DNA of 64,000 nucleotides from JAWSVE01 sp033852115 (GCA_033852115.1 JAWSVE010000002.1:310001-374000), one strand, 5' to 3'. Counted from the first letter of the stretch, positions 25,092 to 34,771 are shown. Made by a program: numbers and translations. The notes: generated by a model not told the origin, from the sequence alone.

Positions 25092-27350
25092 CTAATGGCT
25101 TTCAATTGTCTTTGTGCGTCTTAGCCGATGACCTTCCGAAAGAACATAAGCTTGAATAGCTGCAGTATCCTTTTCATCCATGACATCCGCAAAACTCACC
25201 ATGCCAAGATCGCTAAAGACGCCACCCAGTACAATGTCATTGAACATGGCGTGTTTTGCTTCACCCATAAAGCGAAGGTCCGCAATCACGCCGCCGCCTT
25301 GTACACCCGGCCCATGACACACACCGCAGTAGCGATGATAAAGTGCTTTGCCTTGTCGTAATGTTTCGCTGCTAGCGTTAAATGCAGGTAGCGCTGGTAG
25401 GACGTCGACAGAGGTATTTAACGGTGGCAGTTGATCGGTTCCCCCTAGCTTATAGGTGAGAATACGACCGCGATGCGTTTGGCCAATTTTTTCGGCCGCT
25501 TTCCCTGCGGCGAGCGGGAAGGTGCCGCCCCAGCCTGCGACGACGGTAATATATTGTTCGCCGTCAATGGCGTAGGTAATAGGCGGTGCGACAATGCCGG
25601 TTTGCGCTTCGCTTGCCCAAAGTTGCTCGCCGGTTTTTGCGTTATACGCGACAAACTGACCGTGACTTGTTCCCTGAAATAAAATATTGCCTGCGGTGGA
25701 TAGCATTCCGCCGTTCCACGAGCCTGCATGTTGTACTCGCCATTTTTCGGTTTGAGTGACCGGGTCCCACGCCGAAATATGTCCGCGTACGGTGCCCGCA
25801 ATTCGGTCATCTAATTCCTCATCACCCGTCGCTGCATTTAATTGCCAATCAATCGCTAAATTCCAGCGGCCTTCTTGGTACTCAAAGGCAGGTTCATTTC
25901 CGTAGGCATAAGGAATATCCATAGCTGGAATATACACAAGACCAGTTTCGGGGCTGTAGGACATCGGGTGCCAATTGTGACCACCAAAGGGTGAGGGTTT
26001 GTGAAATGCCGATTCAAGTTGCGCCGTGGTGAGTGATTTTAATGCGGCGACTTGTTGCTCCGGCGGCAATGCTGCCAAAGGATTATCCGCCTGGTAACGC
26101 GCATTGGCCGTTTCTACTGGTCGGCCGGTATTTGGATCGATGTGTGAAGCCCACGTGACCGGCACATAATTGTTCGCGGAAATAAAGTCGCCAGTGACAC
26201 GATCAATAACATAAAAAAATCCATTTTTCGGTGCTTGCATAATGACTTTGCGTTGCGCGCCGTCAATAGTTAAGTCGGCCAAAATTAAATGTTGCGTGGC
26301 CGTGTAATCCCAGCTATCACCTGGCGTCGTTTGGTAGTGCCACACATATTCACCGTTGTTGGGATTGATAGCGATAATAGACGATAAAAATAAATTGTCG
26401 CCGCCATCGGGGCTACGTACTTGTCGGTTCCAAACCGAACCGTTGCCGGTACCGATATACAATAAATCCAATTCAGGGTCATAGGCCATTGAATCCCAGA
26501 CTGTGCCACCACCACCGTAGCGCCACCATTCGCCGCTCCACGTATCAGCCGCTCTTTTTAATGCGTTTGATTCGAAACCCTCTTGAGGATTGCCAGGCAC
26601 CGTATAAAAACGCCAGGCCTGTTTGCCGGTATTCGTATCATAAGCCGTGATGTAACCACGCACACCGTATTCAGCGCCGCCGTTGCCAATGATGACTTTA
26701 TCGTTGATAACCCGTGGTGCACCCGTGATGGTGTAAGGCTTATTGCGATCAATGGTATTTATCTTCCACACTTCTTCACCGCTAGCGGCATCTAACGCCA
26801 CCAGGTAGCCATCTAAGGTGCCGACAAATACCTTGCCTTTCCAAACCGCGACACCACGATTCACTGCGTCACAACAGGCCTTGGCGCCCCATGCTTTGGG
26901 TACCTTTGGATCGTATTGCCAGAGCAGTTCGCCGTTACGCGCATCGTGTGCGTAGACAATGCTCCATGCCGCCGTGGTGAACATAACGCCGTCGACAACA
27001 ATCGGTGTTGCCTCGAGACCTCGATTACTGTGTAAATCGTAATGCCAGGCCAAACCTAATTGAGCGACGTTTTTAGTATTAATTTTATCTAGCGGGCTAA
27101 ATCGTGCTTCATCGTATGTGCGCCCATGAGCGAGCCAATTATTGGGCTCTTTATCCGCAGCGATTATGCGAGCTTTATCTAGGGTTGCTGTGTGTTGGCG
27201 AATGGTGTTCTGACGTTGATTTTCTGGCGCTGTTGTCGTTCTATCAAGAGAAGTCGACGCCGAAGCAGGTATTGTGTCGTCGTTGTTGTGAACAACATAA
27301 ACGGTTGAGATGGCTAAGATGCATAGTGCGAAAATAATGAAATAGCGCAT
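25092..27350 (-). CDS. PQQ-dependent quinohaemoprotein alcohol dehydrogenase
   Basis: A 752-residue exported enzyme: N-terminal hydrophobic leader (1-20), an eight-bladed PQQ propeller (about 60-600) and a C-terminal cytochrome c domain with YCGVCHGPG near 673. The adjacent Cys pair in AKACCDAVNRG near 157 is the disulfide that caps PQQ in methanol/ethanol dehydrogenases, and propeller repeats such as VTGDFISAN, GEQLWASEAQTG and GVAVWKGKVFVGTLDG are clear. It should oxidise alcohols and pass electrons to the haem. It heads a set of exported oxidative and hydrolytic enzymes. PQQ synthesis genes are not in the window. Confidence 0.93.
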   Translation of the reverse strand: MRYFIIFALCILAISTVYVVHNNDDTIPASASTSLDRTTTAPENQRQNTIRQHTATLDKARIIAADKEPNNWLAHGRTYDEARFSPLDKINTKNVAQLGLAWHYDLHSNRGLEATPIVVDGVMFTTAAWSIVYAHDARNGELLWQYDPKVPKAWGAKACCDAVNRGVAVWKGKVFVGTLDGYLVALDAASGEEVWKINTIDRNKPYTITGAPRVINDKVIIGNGGAEYGVRGYITAYDTNTGKQAWRFYTVPGNPQEGFESNALKRAADTWSGEWWRYGGGGTVWDSMAYDPELDLLYIGTGNGSVWNRQVRSPDGGDNLFLSSIIAINPNNGEYVWHYQTTPGDSWDYTATQHLILADLTIDGAQRKVIMQAPKNGFFYVIDRVTGDFISANNYVPVTWASHIDPNTGRPVETANARYQADNPLAALPPEQQVAALKSLTTAQLESAFHKPSPFGGHNWHPMSYSPETGLVYIPAMDIPYAYGNEPAFEYQEGRWNLAIDWQLNAATGDEELDDRIAGTVRGHISAWDPVTQTEKWRVQHAGSWNGGMLSTAGNILFQGTSHGQFVAYNAKTGEQLWASEAQTGIVAPPITYAIDGEQYITVVAGWGGTFPLAAGKAAEKIGQTHRGRILTYKLGGTDQLPPLNTSVDVLPALPAFNASSETLRQGKALYHRYCGVCHGPGVQGGGVIADLRFMGEAKHAMFNDIVLGGVFSDLGMVSFADVMDEKDTAAIQAYVLSEGHRLRRTKTIESH

Positions 27351-27497
27351 ACAAGTCCCTTGTTCTTTATTATGTGGTGACTGGATGGTGCGTTTGCGGA
27401 GTATACTCTTTTTACTTCGAGAAGGTATTTTCTAGTGTGAGAGAATCTATGTGGACGAAAAAAATTTGAATAATGTGGTTGTGCGTTTCCAAATAAA

Positions 27498-27522
27498 AAA
27501 GGACGCCAAGCGCCCTTTTTAT
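27498..27522. terminator. Terminator after first serine hydrolase gene
   Basis: GGACGC (27501-27506) pairs with GCGCCC (27510-27515) across a CAAG-like loop with one G-U pair, flanked by A and T runs. It ends the minus-strand hydrolase gene and could also block the opposite direction. Confidence 0.75.
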
Positions 27523-27541
27523 CATGTGATATAAAAAGAAG

Positions 27542-28840
27542 TTATTCGGCCGATTCAGTAAGGGCACCGTAAATTGCCGACTTCATGCTGGCACGTAATG
27601 GGACGCGGACATTCATGTGTTGGATCATCACAACCGCGGTTAAATCTTCCACAGGATCGATCCAAAACACTGTCCCGGCAGCGCCACCCCAATAGTATTC
27701 TCCGGTAGAGCTAATGACGCCGCTTTTTACGGTGTCAACCGTCACGCCAAATCCCAAACCAAAACCTTGAGCGCCAAGGATGCCACTATTTGCGCCTTCG
27801 CCACCACGGTTAGCAAAGATACCGCGCAGGTGGTTGGTGGTCATATAGTTAATGGTTTTAGGGCTAAGAATACGTGCGCCGTTAAATTCGCCACCGTTCA
27901 GCATCATTTGGCAGAATTTCATGTAATCTTCCGCTGTGGATAGCAAGCCGCCACCGCCTGAAAAGAAGGTCACGTCTTTGGTGTACTGACTTGTTTCTGG
28001 GCGATCACTGACTTCGAGCGTTTGCGTTTTTCGGCTATAGCTATGGTTGGTGCCGAAGCGAGAAATTTTATCTTCGGGTACCTGGAAAAAAGTGTCAGTC
28101 ATGCCCAGTGGTGCGAACAAGCGATCATGTAAGTATTCATCTAACGGTTGATCTGCCAACACTTCAATTAAGCGCCCTAATACATCGACCGAGACACTGT
28201 AGTGCCAGCGAGTACCGGGTTGATACTGCAATGGAATGTTGCCAAGGTCGCTAACCATTTCGGCTAAGTCTTTGTCTTGCAGAATGCCCGCTTTGCGATA
28301 TTGTTGGTCAACAGGCGTGTTGCCAAATACGCCGTAGGTGAGCCCGCCTGTGTGGCTCATTAACATTTGAATAGTGAAGGGGCGTTTTTGTTTTTCTAGT
28401 TTGCCATCTTCCGTTAAGACTAAAACGTTTTTAAATTCAGGTAGGTATTTTTCAACTGGATCAGTTAATTGGAACTTACCTTCTTCGTACAACATCATTG
28501 CACCGACAGTGGTGACTGGTTTAGTCATCGAATAAATGCGGTAAATGCTATCGAGTTCGGTTTCTTGTCCGGAGTCTTTGTTGTGGACGCCGAATTTTTC
28601 ATGATGGACGACTTTACCGTGCCGCGAAATCATGCTTACCGCGCCGACAATTTCGCCGTCATCAATATAGCCTTGCAATACATTGTTGACGTTAGTTAAA
28701 CGCTCACTGGACATTCCCACACTTTCAGGCGATGAAAACTCCAGTCCAGCCGGGTTATGGCTGCGGGAGGATGTGGCTGTTGGGAGTTGAGCACATCCCG
28801 CCAATACGGTGATGGCGGCTATGCTAGCTAATGTACGCAT
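27542..28840 (-). CDS. Serine hydrolase lipoprotein, class C beta-lactamase fold
   Basis: A 432-residue lipoprotein (lipobox VLAGC, Cys 16). The beta-lactamase/EstB fold shows the SxxK nucleophile motif SMTKPVTTVG near residue 105, a Tyr motif in WHYSVSVDVLG, and GSGGG-like segment FFSGGGGLLSTAEDY. Family members are esterases or D,D-peptidases; the EstB-type motifs favour an esterase. It is an obvious paralogue of the next gene upstream. Both lie between two PQQ dehydrogenases. Substrate is unknown; not a proven beta-lactamase. Confidence 0.88.
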   Translation of the reverse strand: MRTLASIAAITVLAGCAQLPTATSSRSHNPAGLEFSSPESVGMSSERLTNVNNVLQGYIDDGEIVGAVSMISRHGKVVHHEKFGVHNKDSGQETELDSIYRIYSMTKPVTTVGAMMLYEEGKFQLTDPVEKYLPEFKNVLVLTEDGKLEKQKRPFTIQMLMSHTGGLTYGVFGNTPVDQQYRKAGILQDKDLAEMVSDLGNIPLQYQPGTRWHYSVSVDVLGRLIEVLADQPLDEYLHDRLFAPLGMTDTFFQVPEDKISRFGTNHSYSRKTQTLEVSDRPETSQYTKDVTFFSGGGGLLSTAEDYMKFCQMMLNGGEFNGARILSPKTINYMTTNHLRGIFANRGGEGANSGILGAQGFGLGFGVTVDTVKSGVISSTGEYYWGGAAGTVFWIDPVEDLTAVVMIQHMNVRVPLRASMKSAIYGALTESAE

Positions 28841-28928
28841 AAAAACCTCTTATTGCTTGTTGAGTGTTGGGTATGTTGCACCCGCTATAATTATTTTTTT
28901 AACTACGTTGTTTTAATAGGGGTAAATA

Positions 28929-30272
28929 CTATTGGGCGTCGAGCATTGCACCATAGGTGATTTGCTTCAGCAGATTTCGCAAAGGTACTCGTGAGCTTCT
29001 CTGTTGAATCATACTAATGACAATTAAATCTTCAGCTGGGTCAATCCAAAACAGCGTACCCGCTACACCGGACCAATAGTATTCTCCAGCAGAACTGATG
29101 GTGCCCGCCGCGACCGGGTCGGTGGTGACTGCAAAACCGAGCCCAAAGCCAAAACCTGGTCGGTTGGGCACGCCCGATGTGTTGCCCAATATGCCAGGAA
29201 GATGATCACGAGTCATGTACGAAACTGTCTTTGGGCTCAGAATCTGCACGCCATTAATAGATCCGCCGTTAAGCATCATTTGGCAAAACGTCAGATAATC
29301 TTGCGCTGTCGACACTAAACCACCGCCGCCGGATTCGAATGTGGTTTTATTAACAAAGGCACTATCGCTGGGGCGGTCGATAATGTTGAGCGTACCATCA
29401 GCAGCAAATTGGTGATTAGTGCCAAACCGATAAAGCTTCTCCGTAGGCACTTCGAAAAAGGTGTTCTCCATGCCGAGCGGTTCAAAGATGGTGTCGTGCA
29501 GTACATTGCCGAGGCTATCACCAGCGATCACTTCGACTAATCGACCTAATACATCCACGGAGAAAGAGTATACCCATTGGCTGCCGGGCTCCTGTTGCAG
29601 AGGCAGCTTGGCAATTCGTTCCACGAATTCCGCGTTGTCTTTTGCGTTGCGCAAATTTTCTTTTTGATACATCGCAACAACTTCAGAGCGGCCCAAAAAG
29701 TCATAAACCATACCTGACGTATGGGTCATAAGGTGTTGAATTGTTATCGGTGTGCTGGGCTCAACTAATTTTCCGTCACGCAATACACGCGTGTTTTTGA
29801 ACGCTGGAAGATATTGGCTGACAGGATCCGTAAGTTGGAATTTACCTTGCTCATACAGCTGCATGGCGGCCACGGTGACAATGGGTTTTGTCATGGAGTA
29901 AATGCGAAAAAGGCTGTCTGGTTGCAGTGGTGTGTCTGTTTCAATATCAAGCGTTCCGTATACATGCTGATAGGCAAGCTTGCCGTGTCGCGCAACCAGC
30001 GTCACGCTGCCCTGAAGTTGACCTTCATCAATAATGCCCTCGAGTGAATCACCAATGGCACTCAACCGCTCCGAAGACAAGTTGACCCGCTCTGGTGTCG
30101 ATGTCGGTAGCGACCCAGCTAACGCGAAGGGGCAACCACAAAGTACGACTGCGGTTATCAACACATGACGGAAAAACCCAGTATGACGAGCCCATCGTTG
30201 CATTGAAGAGGCGCCCGTTGACGCGATTAAGGAGGGCGATTTGAGTGAGCGCAAAAGGTCAGTCATGAGCAT
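28929..30272 (-). CDS. Serine hydrolase, class C beta-lactamase fold (paralogue)
   Basis: A 447-residue exported relative of the preceding hydrolase, alike along its full length (for instance IYSMTKPIVTVAAMQLYEQGKF near 125 and YYWSGVAGTLFWIDPAEDL, shown in part). The signal is a long N-terminal segment ending CPFALAGS, without a lipobox, so this copy is soluble in the periplasm while the other is lipid-anchored. Start is ATG 30272 or 30266; ATG 30203 would give a shorter, conventional signal peptide. Tandem duplication followed by a change in location is the likely history. Confidence 0.86.
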   Translation of the reverse strand: MLMTDLLRSLKSPSLIASTGASSMQRWARHTGFFRHVLITAVVLCGCPFALAGSLPTSTPERVNLSSERLSAIGDSLEGIIDEGQLQGSVTLVARHGKLAYQHVYGTLDIETDTPLQPDSLFRIYSMTKPIVTVAAMQLYEQGKFQLTDPVSQYLPAFKNTRVLRDGKLVEPSTPITIQHLMTHTSGMVYDFLGRSEVVAMYQKENLRNAKDNAEFVERIAKLPLQQEPGSQWVYSFSVDVLGRLVEVIAGDSLGNVLHDTIFEPLGMENTFFEVPTEKLYRFGTNHQFAADGTLNIIDRPSDSAFVNKTTFESGGGGLVSTAQDYLTFCQMMLNGGSINGVQILSPKTVSYMTRDHLPGILGNTSGVPNRPGFGFGLGFAVTTDPVAAGTISSAGEYYWSGVAGTLFWIDPAEDLIVISMIQQRSSRVPLRNLLKQITYGAMLDAQ

Positions 30273-30509
30273 GATAAGTGCCTCGGAGGCTACCGGTTGT
30301 GAGCGTGCGGTTTTGTACGTGATACTTATTTTTCGGCTAAATGCCTAAATTTATCGCCACATACTAGCATTGAGGGTTCAGTAGCTTAACGTGCAAACTA
30401 TTAAGTTTTGTTGTAGCCCTAGTAGGTTTCTAGCCTTGTGTAGCGACTAGTGTAAGAATGAGGGCGCAAAAACTTCATCAGTGGTACATACAAATAATAA
30501 AAGTTGCCT

Positions 30510-32384
30510 ATGAAAACCATCACAATGCGTATTAAGTTCATTGGTGCTGTATCTTTCGCGCTGTTTTTACATTTTGCACAAGCGGAAGAAGCGGGTGAAG
30601 CGCTTTACGAGGCACGTTGCGGTATTTGCCACAATTCCCCGCAGAACCAAACGCCTCCCAAATCTGCACTGGCGGCGTTATCGCCCCAGGACATACGGGA
30701 TGCGCTGACGTCGGGTGTAATGCGCGCCCAGGGCGTGCGTTTAAGTGAAGAAGAAAAAAGCCAAATTGCATTGTTCCTCAGCGGTGGGGGCGAGCAAAAT
30801 GCCAGCCAAACATGGCAAGCAAATTACTGCCAAAACCCGTCGCAGTTTTCACCTGTTGTGGATGACCCTTTTGGCCCAACCGAGTGGAATGGCTGGGGGC
30901 GCGACTTAACGCAAAGTCGCTTTCAATCTGCCACAACGCTTCCCCTGGATAGCTTCCACAAGCTTCAACTGCGCTGGGCGTTTGCGTATCCCGGTGGTAG
31001 ACGTCACGCCCCACCCAGTATTGTTGGAAACCGACTCTTCACCGGCGTATTTCCTGGTAAAGCCTACGCGTTAGACCTACAAACGGGGTGTGTTGTATGG
31101 GAAGTGGAGGTGAATTCCGGTGTTCGTAATGCGGTGAGTGTGGTGCCCATCGGCAAAAATAATACGCGATACGCCGCATTGTTTGGTACCAACGCAAATG
31201 ATGTGTTTGCCGTCGATGTCGATACCGGCCAGGTGCTTTGGCAAACCAGGATCGATAACAACCCCGTGGGCCGTGTAACCGGTGCGGGCATTTATCACGA
31301 CGGCGTTTTCTATGTGCCTATGTCGTCCAACGAAGAAGTCGCAGCCAGCAGCCCAGACTATGGCTGCTGTAATTTCCGCGGCAGCGTTACCGCGCTAGAT
31401 GTGACCAATGGAGCAATCCTGTGGAAAACCTATGTCATCGATGAGGCACCCGCTCCCACTAAAATTAATGAGCACGGTCAACAAATGTTTGGCCCGGCCG
31501 GGGCAGCCATATGGTCCGCGCCAAGTATCGACATAAAACGCGGTTTACTTTACGTCGCGACTGGTGACTCCTACACGGATGTGGCAGAAGATGGCTCTGA
31601 TGCCATCGTTGCTATCGAACTTAAAACCGGAAACATTCGTTGGAAAAATCAAGTAACTGCTAATGACAACTTTGTGATTGGCTGCGGCCGGACGAGTCAT
31701 GGGAACTGCCCTGAAGATTTAGGCCCCGATTATGACTTTGGTAGCACGCCACAACTAGTCCAGCTCGCAAACGGTAAGGATGTGATTATCGCCGGGCAAA
31801 AATCCGGGATTTTTTATTTTATTGACCCCGATTCAGGCAAACTCATTAATCAATTACAGTTAGGACGCGGTGGGCCTCTCGGAGGAATTCAGTGGGGCTT
31901 TGCCAATGATGGTAAGCGAGCCTATGTCGCTGTTGCCGATGTCGGTGGTGATCGTCAGGAAGCCAAGCCAGGTTTGACCGCAGTGGATATCGCAACGCAG
32001 CAAATTGTTTGGCATGTGGCTGCACCCAAACCAGATTGCAAAAACCAAACCGGGTTTCGATGCACCAATGCCTTTTCGCAAGCCGTGACGGTTATTGGCG
32101 GTATTGTATTTGCCGGAAGTGGCGATGGTGTGTTGAGCGCTTTTGACAGTCAAACCGGTGAAGTGCTGTGGCAATATAATACGGCCCGTGAAGTGTATAA
32201 CACGGTGAATGGAGTGACCGTACAAGGTGGCGCGTTAGATGGCGGTGGGCCGATAGCTGCCAACGGTGTGTTTGCCTTTGTCAGTGGTTTTAATGTAAGG
32301 CGCGGTGAAGTGGGTAATGTGCTGTTAGTTTTTGAGGCCAGAGATGAAAAAGTGCAGGAACAAAAAAGCCGCCAAAGCGAGTGA
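30510..32384 (+). CDS. PQQ-propeller dehydrogenase with N-terminal haem c (polyvinyl-alcohol dehydrogenase-like)
   Basis: A 624-residue exported protein: signal peptide (to about 25, ending FAQAEE), haem motif CGICHN near residue 37, then a PQQ-type propeller (about 120-615). The opening WNGWGRDLTQSRFQS and LQLRWAFAYPGG, and the repeats KAYALDLQTGCVVWEVEV and GVLSAFDSQTGEVLWQYNT, match the polyvinyl-alcohol dehydrogenase group, where haem c precedes the propeller. That order is reversed from the alcohol dehydrogenase at 25092. It is transcribed divergently from the hydrolases. Its stop codon lies inside the terminator loop. Polymer oxidation is an inference from family only. Confidence 0.87.
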   Translation: MKTITMRIKFIGAVSFALFLHFAQAEEAGEALYEARCGICHNSPQNQTPPKSALAALSPQDIRDALTSGVMRAQGVRLSEEEKSQIALFLSGGGEQNASQTWQANYCQNPSQFSPVVDDPFGPTEWNGWGRDLTQSRFQSATTLPLDSFHKLQLRWAFAYPGGRRHAPPSIVGNRLFTGVFPGKAYALDLQTGCVVWEVEVNSGVRNAVSVVPIGKNNTRYAALFGTNANDVFAVDVDTGQVLWQTRIDNNPVGRVTGAGIYHDGVFYVPMSSNEEVAASSPDYGCCNFRGSVTALDVTNGAILWKTYVIDEAPAPTKINEHGQQMFGPAGAAIWSAPSIDIKRGLLYVATGDSYTDVAEDGSDAIVAIELKTGNIRWKNQVTANDNFVIGCGRTSHGNCPEDLGPDYDFGSTPQLVQLANGKDVIIAGQKSGIFYFIDPDSGKLINQLQLGRGGPLGGIQWGFANDGKRAYVAVADVGGDRQEAKPGLTAVDIATQQIVWHVAAPKPDCKNQTGFRCTNAFSQAVTVIGGIVFAGSGDGVLSAFDSQTGEVLWQYNTAREVYNTVNGVTVQGGALDGGGPIAANGVFAFVSGFNVRRGEVGNVLLVFEARDEKVQEQKSRQSE

Positions 32385-32402
32385 CACAGTGGCGGCTTTA
32401 AT
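32365..32402. terminator. Terminator overlapping the end of the PQQ propeller gene
   Basis: Arms AAAGCCGCCA (32365-32374) and TGGCGGCTTT (32390-32399) flank a 15-base loop that contains the stop codon at 32382-32384. The left arm is therefore coding. It is near-symmetric and could serve the minus-strand gene too, though the following T run is short. Confidence 0.7.
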
Positions 32403-32415
32403 CATCAATAATCTA

Positions 32416-33252
32416 TTAGAAGAGCTGATTTAGAAAATCTTTTAATTCGTTCCAACTTTGTTCATCGGCATTGGGATTGTAGGCTAGCGGTAACCCAAAC
32501 TCTTCACCAATTTCTGTTGCGCCGGGGTTGGTAAATGCGTGAACCGCACCGGGGTAAGCAATAAATTTATAGTCCGCTACAGCGGCAGCCATTTCTTTTT
32601 TAAATGCATCCACTTGTTCCTGTGGTACAAAGGGATCATCGGCGCCGTGCAATACCAGTACCTTCGCATTCACGCCGTGCGCTTTGGCAGGAGATGTTGT
32701 TGATAGGTTGCCGTGAAAGCTGGCAACACCCGCCAGGTCGCTTCCAATACGTGCTTGATGAAGCACCATCGCACCGCCAAAACAATAACCCATCGCCGCT
32801 GTTTGAGCCGGGTTAGTGGTGTTGTGCTCGTCTAACAATTTGTGTGCGGCAGCAAAGCGAGCTTCGGCGGTGGGAATATTATTCATGACTTCCATCATGA
32901 ATTTTTGAGCATCTTCCGGATGGGTTGCCAGCTTGCCATCACCGTACATATCCAATGCAAATGCGGTGTATCCTAATTTAGCGAGCATGTGCGCACGCGT
33001 GCGGACGTAATCGTTATGCCCCCACCATTCGTGAACAATTAACACCCCAGGACGCTGCCCTTGTTGGTTGGCGTCATAGGCAATATAACCGGTTAGCGTC
33101 GTGTCACCCACGGTATAAGTGACTTCCTCACCGCGAATATCTTGCGCTTGTGCGGCAGTCGGTTGTGGGGCAACGTCCACTTCGGGTTCTGGGGCTTTGC
33201 TACACCCAGTAAAAATCAACGTCGATAATGCGATGGCCAGAATGTGACGCAT
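32416..33252 (-). CDS. Dienelactone hydrolase family lipoprotein
   Basis: A 278-residue alpha/beta hydrolase with lipobox FTGC (Cys 16). The nucleophile Cys lies in MGYCFGGAMVLH near residue 156, Asp in LHGADDPFVPQ and His in GAVHAFTNPGA, the dienelactone hydrolase triad. Cytoplasmic relatives open dienelactone rings; a lipid-anchored form must act on an exported substrate. Its place next to exported PQQ enzymes and esterases suggests a joint degradative role, which remains inference. Confidence 0.88.
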   Translation of the reverse strand: MRHILAIALSTLIFTGCSKAPEPEVDVAPQPTAAQAQDIRGEEVTYTVGDTTLTGYIAYDANQQGQRPGVLIVHEWWGHNDYVRTRAHMLAKLGYTAFALDMYGDGKLATHPEDAQKFMMEVMNNIPTAEARFAAAHKLLDEHNTTNPAQTAAMGYCFGGAMVLHQARIGSDLAGVASFHGNLSTTSPAKAHGVNAKVLVLHGADDPFVPQEQVDAFKKEMAAAVADYKFIAYPGAVHAFTNPGATEIGEEFGLPLAYNPNADEQSWNELKDFLNQLF

Positions 33253-33336
33253 GATTTATCTCCTGTTAGTTTTCCAAATAAATAATGGATAATGAAGATT
33301 GTGCTAAATAGTGTTGAGTTGACTAAGGCCGCTATC

Positions 33337-34107
33337 CTAGCGTTTTAATAGTGACCTTAAGTCATCAAGCTTTTCTTTATCTTCATCAGATAACCGCTCA
33401 TTAAGCTCTTCTTTCGCTTTTTCGCGGACCTTCTCTTTGGCGGCATTCTTGGTGGCTTTCGTCACGGCATCGTTGGCCGAATCCAAAACACGATCTATGA
33501 GTTGCTGAGCAAGTACATCCGGTGTCACCCCGTTAGGGCTGCCGAGATTCGTTTGAGAGATTGTTGGCACGGTGAGTGTTCGGTCGCCGTACTCTTGACT
33601 AACAAGCTGTAAGTTGGCGTCGCTGAAGGTGAATTTCTTCACTTCTAGTAGAATCTCAGGCGCACTGCTTGTTGAATCAGCTGATTCACTGGCTTTAGCG
33701 CTTTCTCCTTTGGGTAGGTTATCAGCCAGCTGTTTTAAGTTGATTTTTAAATCGCGTTCTTCAGCAATAATGCTTGGCCCATCGACCAATATTTCATCCA
33801 AAATAATGACTCTCTTTTCTAATGAGTCTAAATTGAGATCAACTACAGCCTCGGTGAGTGCAATCACGTAATCTGTCGAAAAGCCGTCGGGGTTAGCAAT
33901 CTTTAGGTCCTTAAGCTCGACACGGGCATTTTTCCAATCGACGTGAGCACTGCCTAGCGTGACTTGTGTGCCAATCGCTTTCGAACCCTGCTCCTCAACA
34001 GCCGTTTTAATAATGTCATCGATATTCTTGACGGCATAATACGATACGCCACCAATGACAATCGCGAGCACTACAACAATGCCCAGGAATATTTTTAACG
34101 CTTTCAT
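33337..34107 (-). CDS. AsmA-like membrane-anchored protein
   Basis: A 256-residue protein with one N-terminal membrane segment (about 5-27, FLGIVVVLAIVIGGVSYYAV) and a periplasmic beta-rich part with AsmA/DUF748-like repeats: GTQVTLGSAHVDWKNARVEL, LKIANPDGF and AVVDLNLDSL. The C-terminal 60 residues are a charged helix rich in Lys and Glu. AsmA-family proteins are thought to move or organise envelope lipids. The gene is alone on its strand with the DLH gene 84 bases downstream. Function unproven. Confidence 0.72.
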   Translation of the reverse strand: MKALKIFLGIVVVLAIVIGGVSYYAVKNIDDIIKTAVEEQGSKAIGTQVTLGSAHVDWKNARVELKDLKIANPDGFSTDYVIALTEAVVDLNLDSLEKRVIILDEILVDGPSIIAEERDLKINLKQLADNLPKGESAKASESADSTSSAPEILLEVKKFTFSDANLQLVSQEYGDRTLTVPTISQTNLGSPNGVTPDVLAQQLIDRVLDSANDAVTKATKNAAKEKVREKAKEELNERLSDEDKEKLDDLRSLLKR

Positions 34108-34204
34108 CTTAACTCCTTTAACCCCTATGTCGGTGTGAACGATGTGAGTAGCATGGTACGTGAAATTGGTAAAAGTGCTACGCTATTCGAATGTTTACAT
34201 GTGT

Positions 34205-34771
34205 TTAGGTAAAAAAACTTGCGGGGAACTTCTCAGTAATCAAGCCCAGCGGCAAGGTGTTGTGATGAATCAAGTAGCTTCGGCAGCGTAGCCTGTCTGA
34301 CGGATCGCCGGAGAAATAGGGTGCGAGCTTGCCCATTGGCTCGGTAAACGAATCGATAATCTCACGGTAAGTTTCTAAGCGTGCCTGTTTCCACAACAAA
34401 CCAATCGGTGTGTCAGTATGGAGTAAATCACTTTGCATTTGTTCCGACATCCGCGAAATAACAAAATGAGACTCCGCATAAAGGTAGTGTTTATCATCGC
34501 CACTCAACAAGATTTCACGATGCAAGACATCGCTTTGCGGGTCGACCTGTAATGATGTCGGTACCGCATGGTTAACGACTGATTGCTGAATTTTAGTGAT
34601 ATGAATGGGGCTCCCAGTATAAAGAGCAATAAGATCGGTCACGGTACCGTCGGTGGTGAGCAAAATTTCTTGAAAAAGCGACAGAGAGGCGTCGTTAGCA
34701 TGTAATGAAGGCATGAGAAAGCCCAAATAAAAACAAAGAGCGCAGTATAGCGGCAGAGCCAGCCTTATCAA
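34205..34771 (-). CDS. Exported chorismate lyase-fold protein (DUF98/UbiC-like)
   Basis: A 188-residue protein with a signal peptide (about 1-25, ending PSLHAN). The remainder matches the UbiC/DUF98 chorismate-lyase fold: ILLTTDGTVTDLIALYTG, ESHFVISR and TDTPIGLLWKQARLETYREI. True UbiC is cytoplasmic and makes 4-hydroxybenzoate for ubiquinone; an exported copy cannot easily do that. It may have kept only the fold and bind another small molecule. It ends the backbone block; 84 bases upstream of its start lies the palindromic element at 34855. Confidence 0.75.
   Translation of the reverse strand: MIRLALPLYCALCFYLGFLMPSLHANDASLSLFQEILLTTDGTVTDLIALYTGSPIHITKIQQSVVNHAVPTSLQVDPQSDVLHREILLSGDDKHYLYAESHFVISRMSEQMQSDLLHTDTPIGLLWKQARLETYREIIDSFTEPMGKLAPYFSGDPSDRLRCRSYLIHHNTLPLGLITEKFPASFFT

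Noticed and set aside
31860..32225. Minus-strand 121-residue frame in the PQQ propeller gene
   Set aside because: Shadow of the propeller codons; no start signal and no family pattern.
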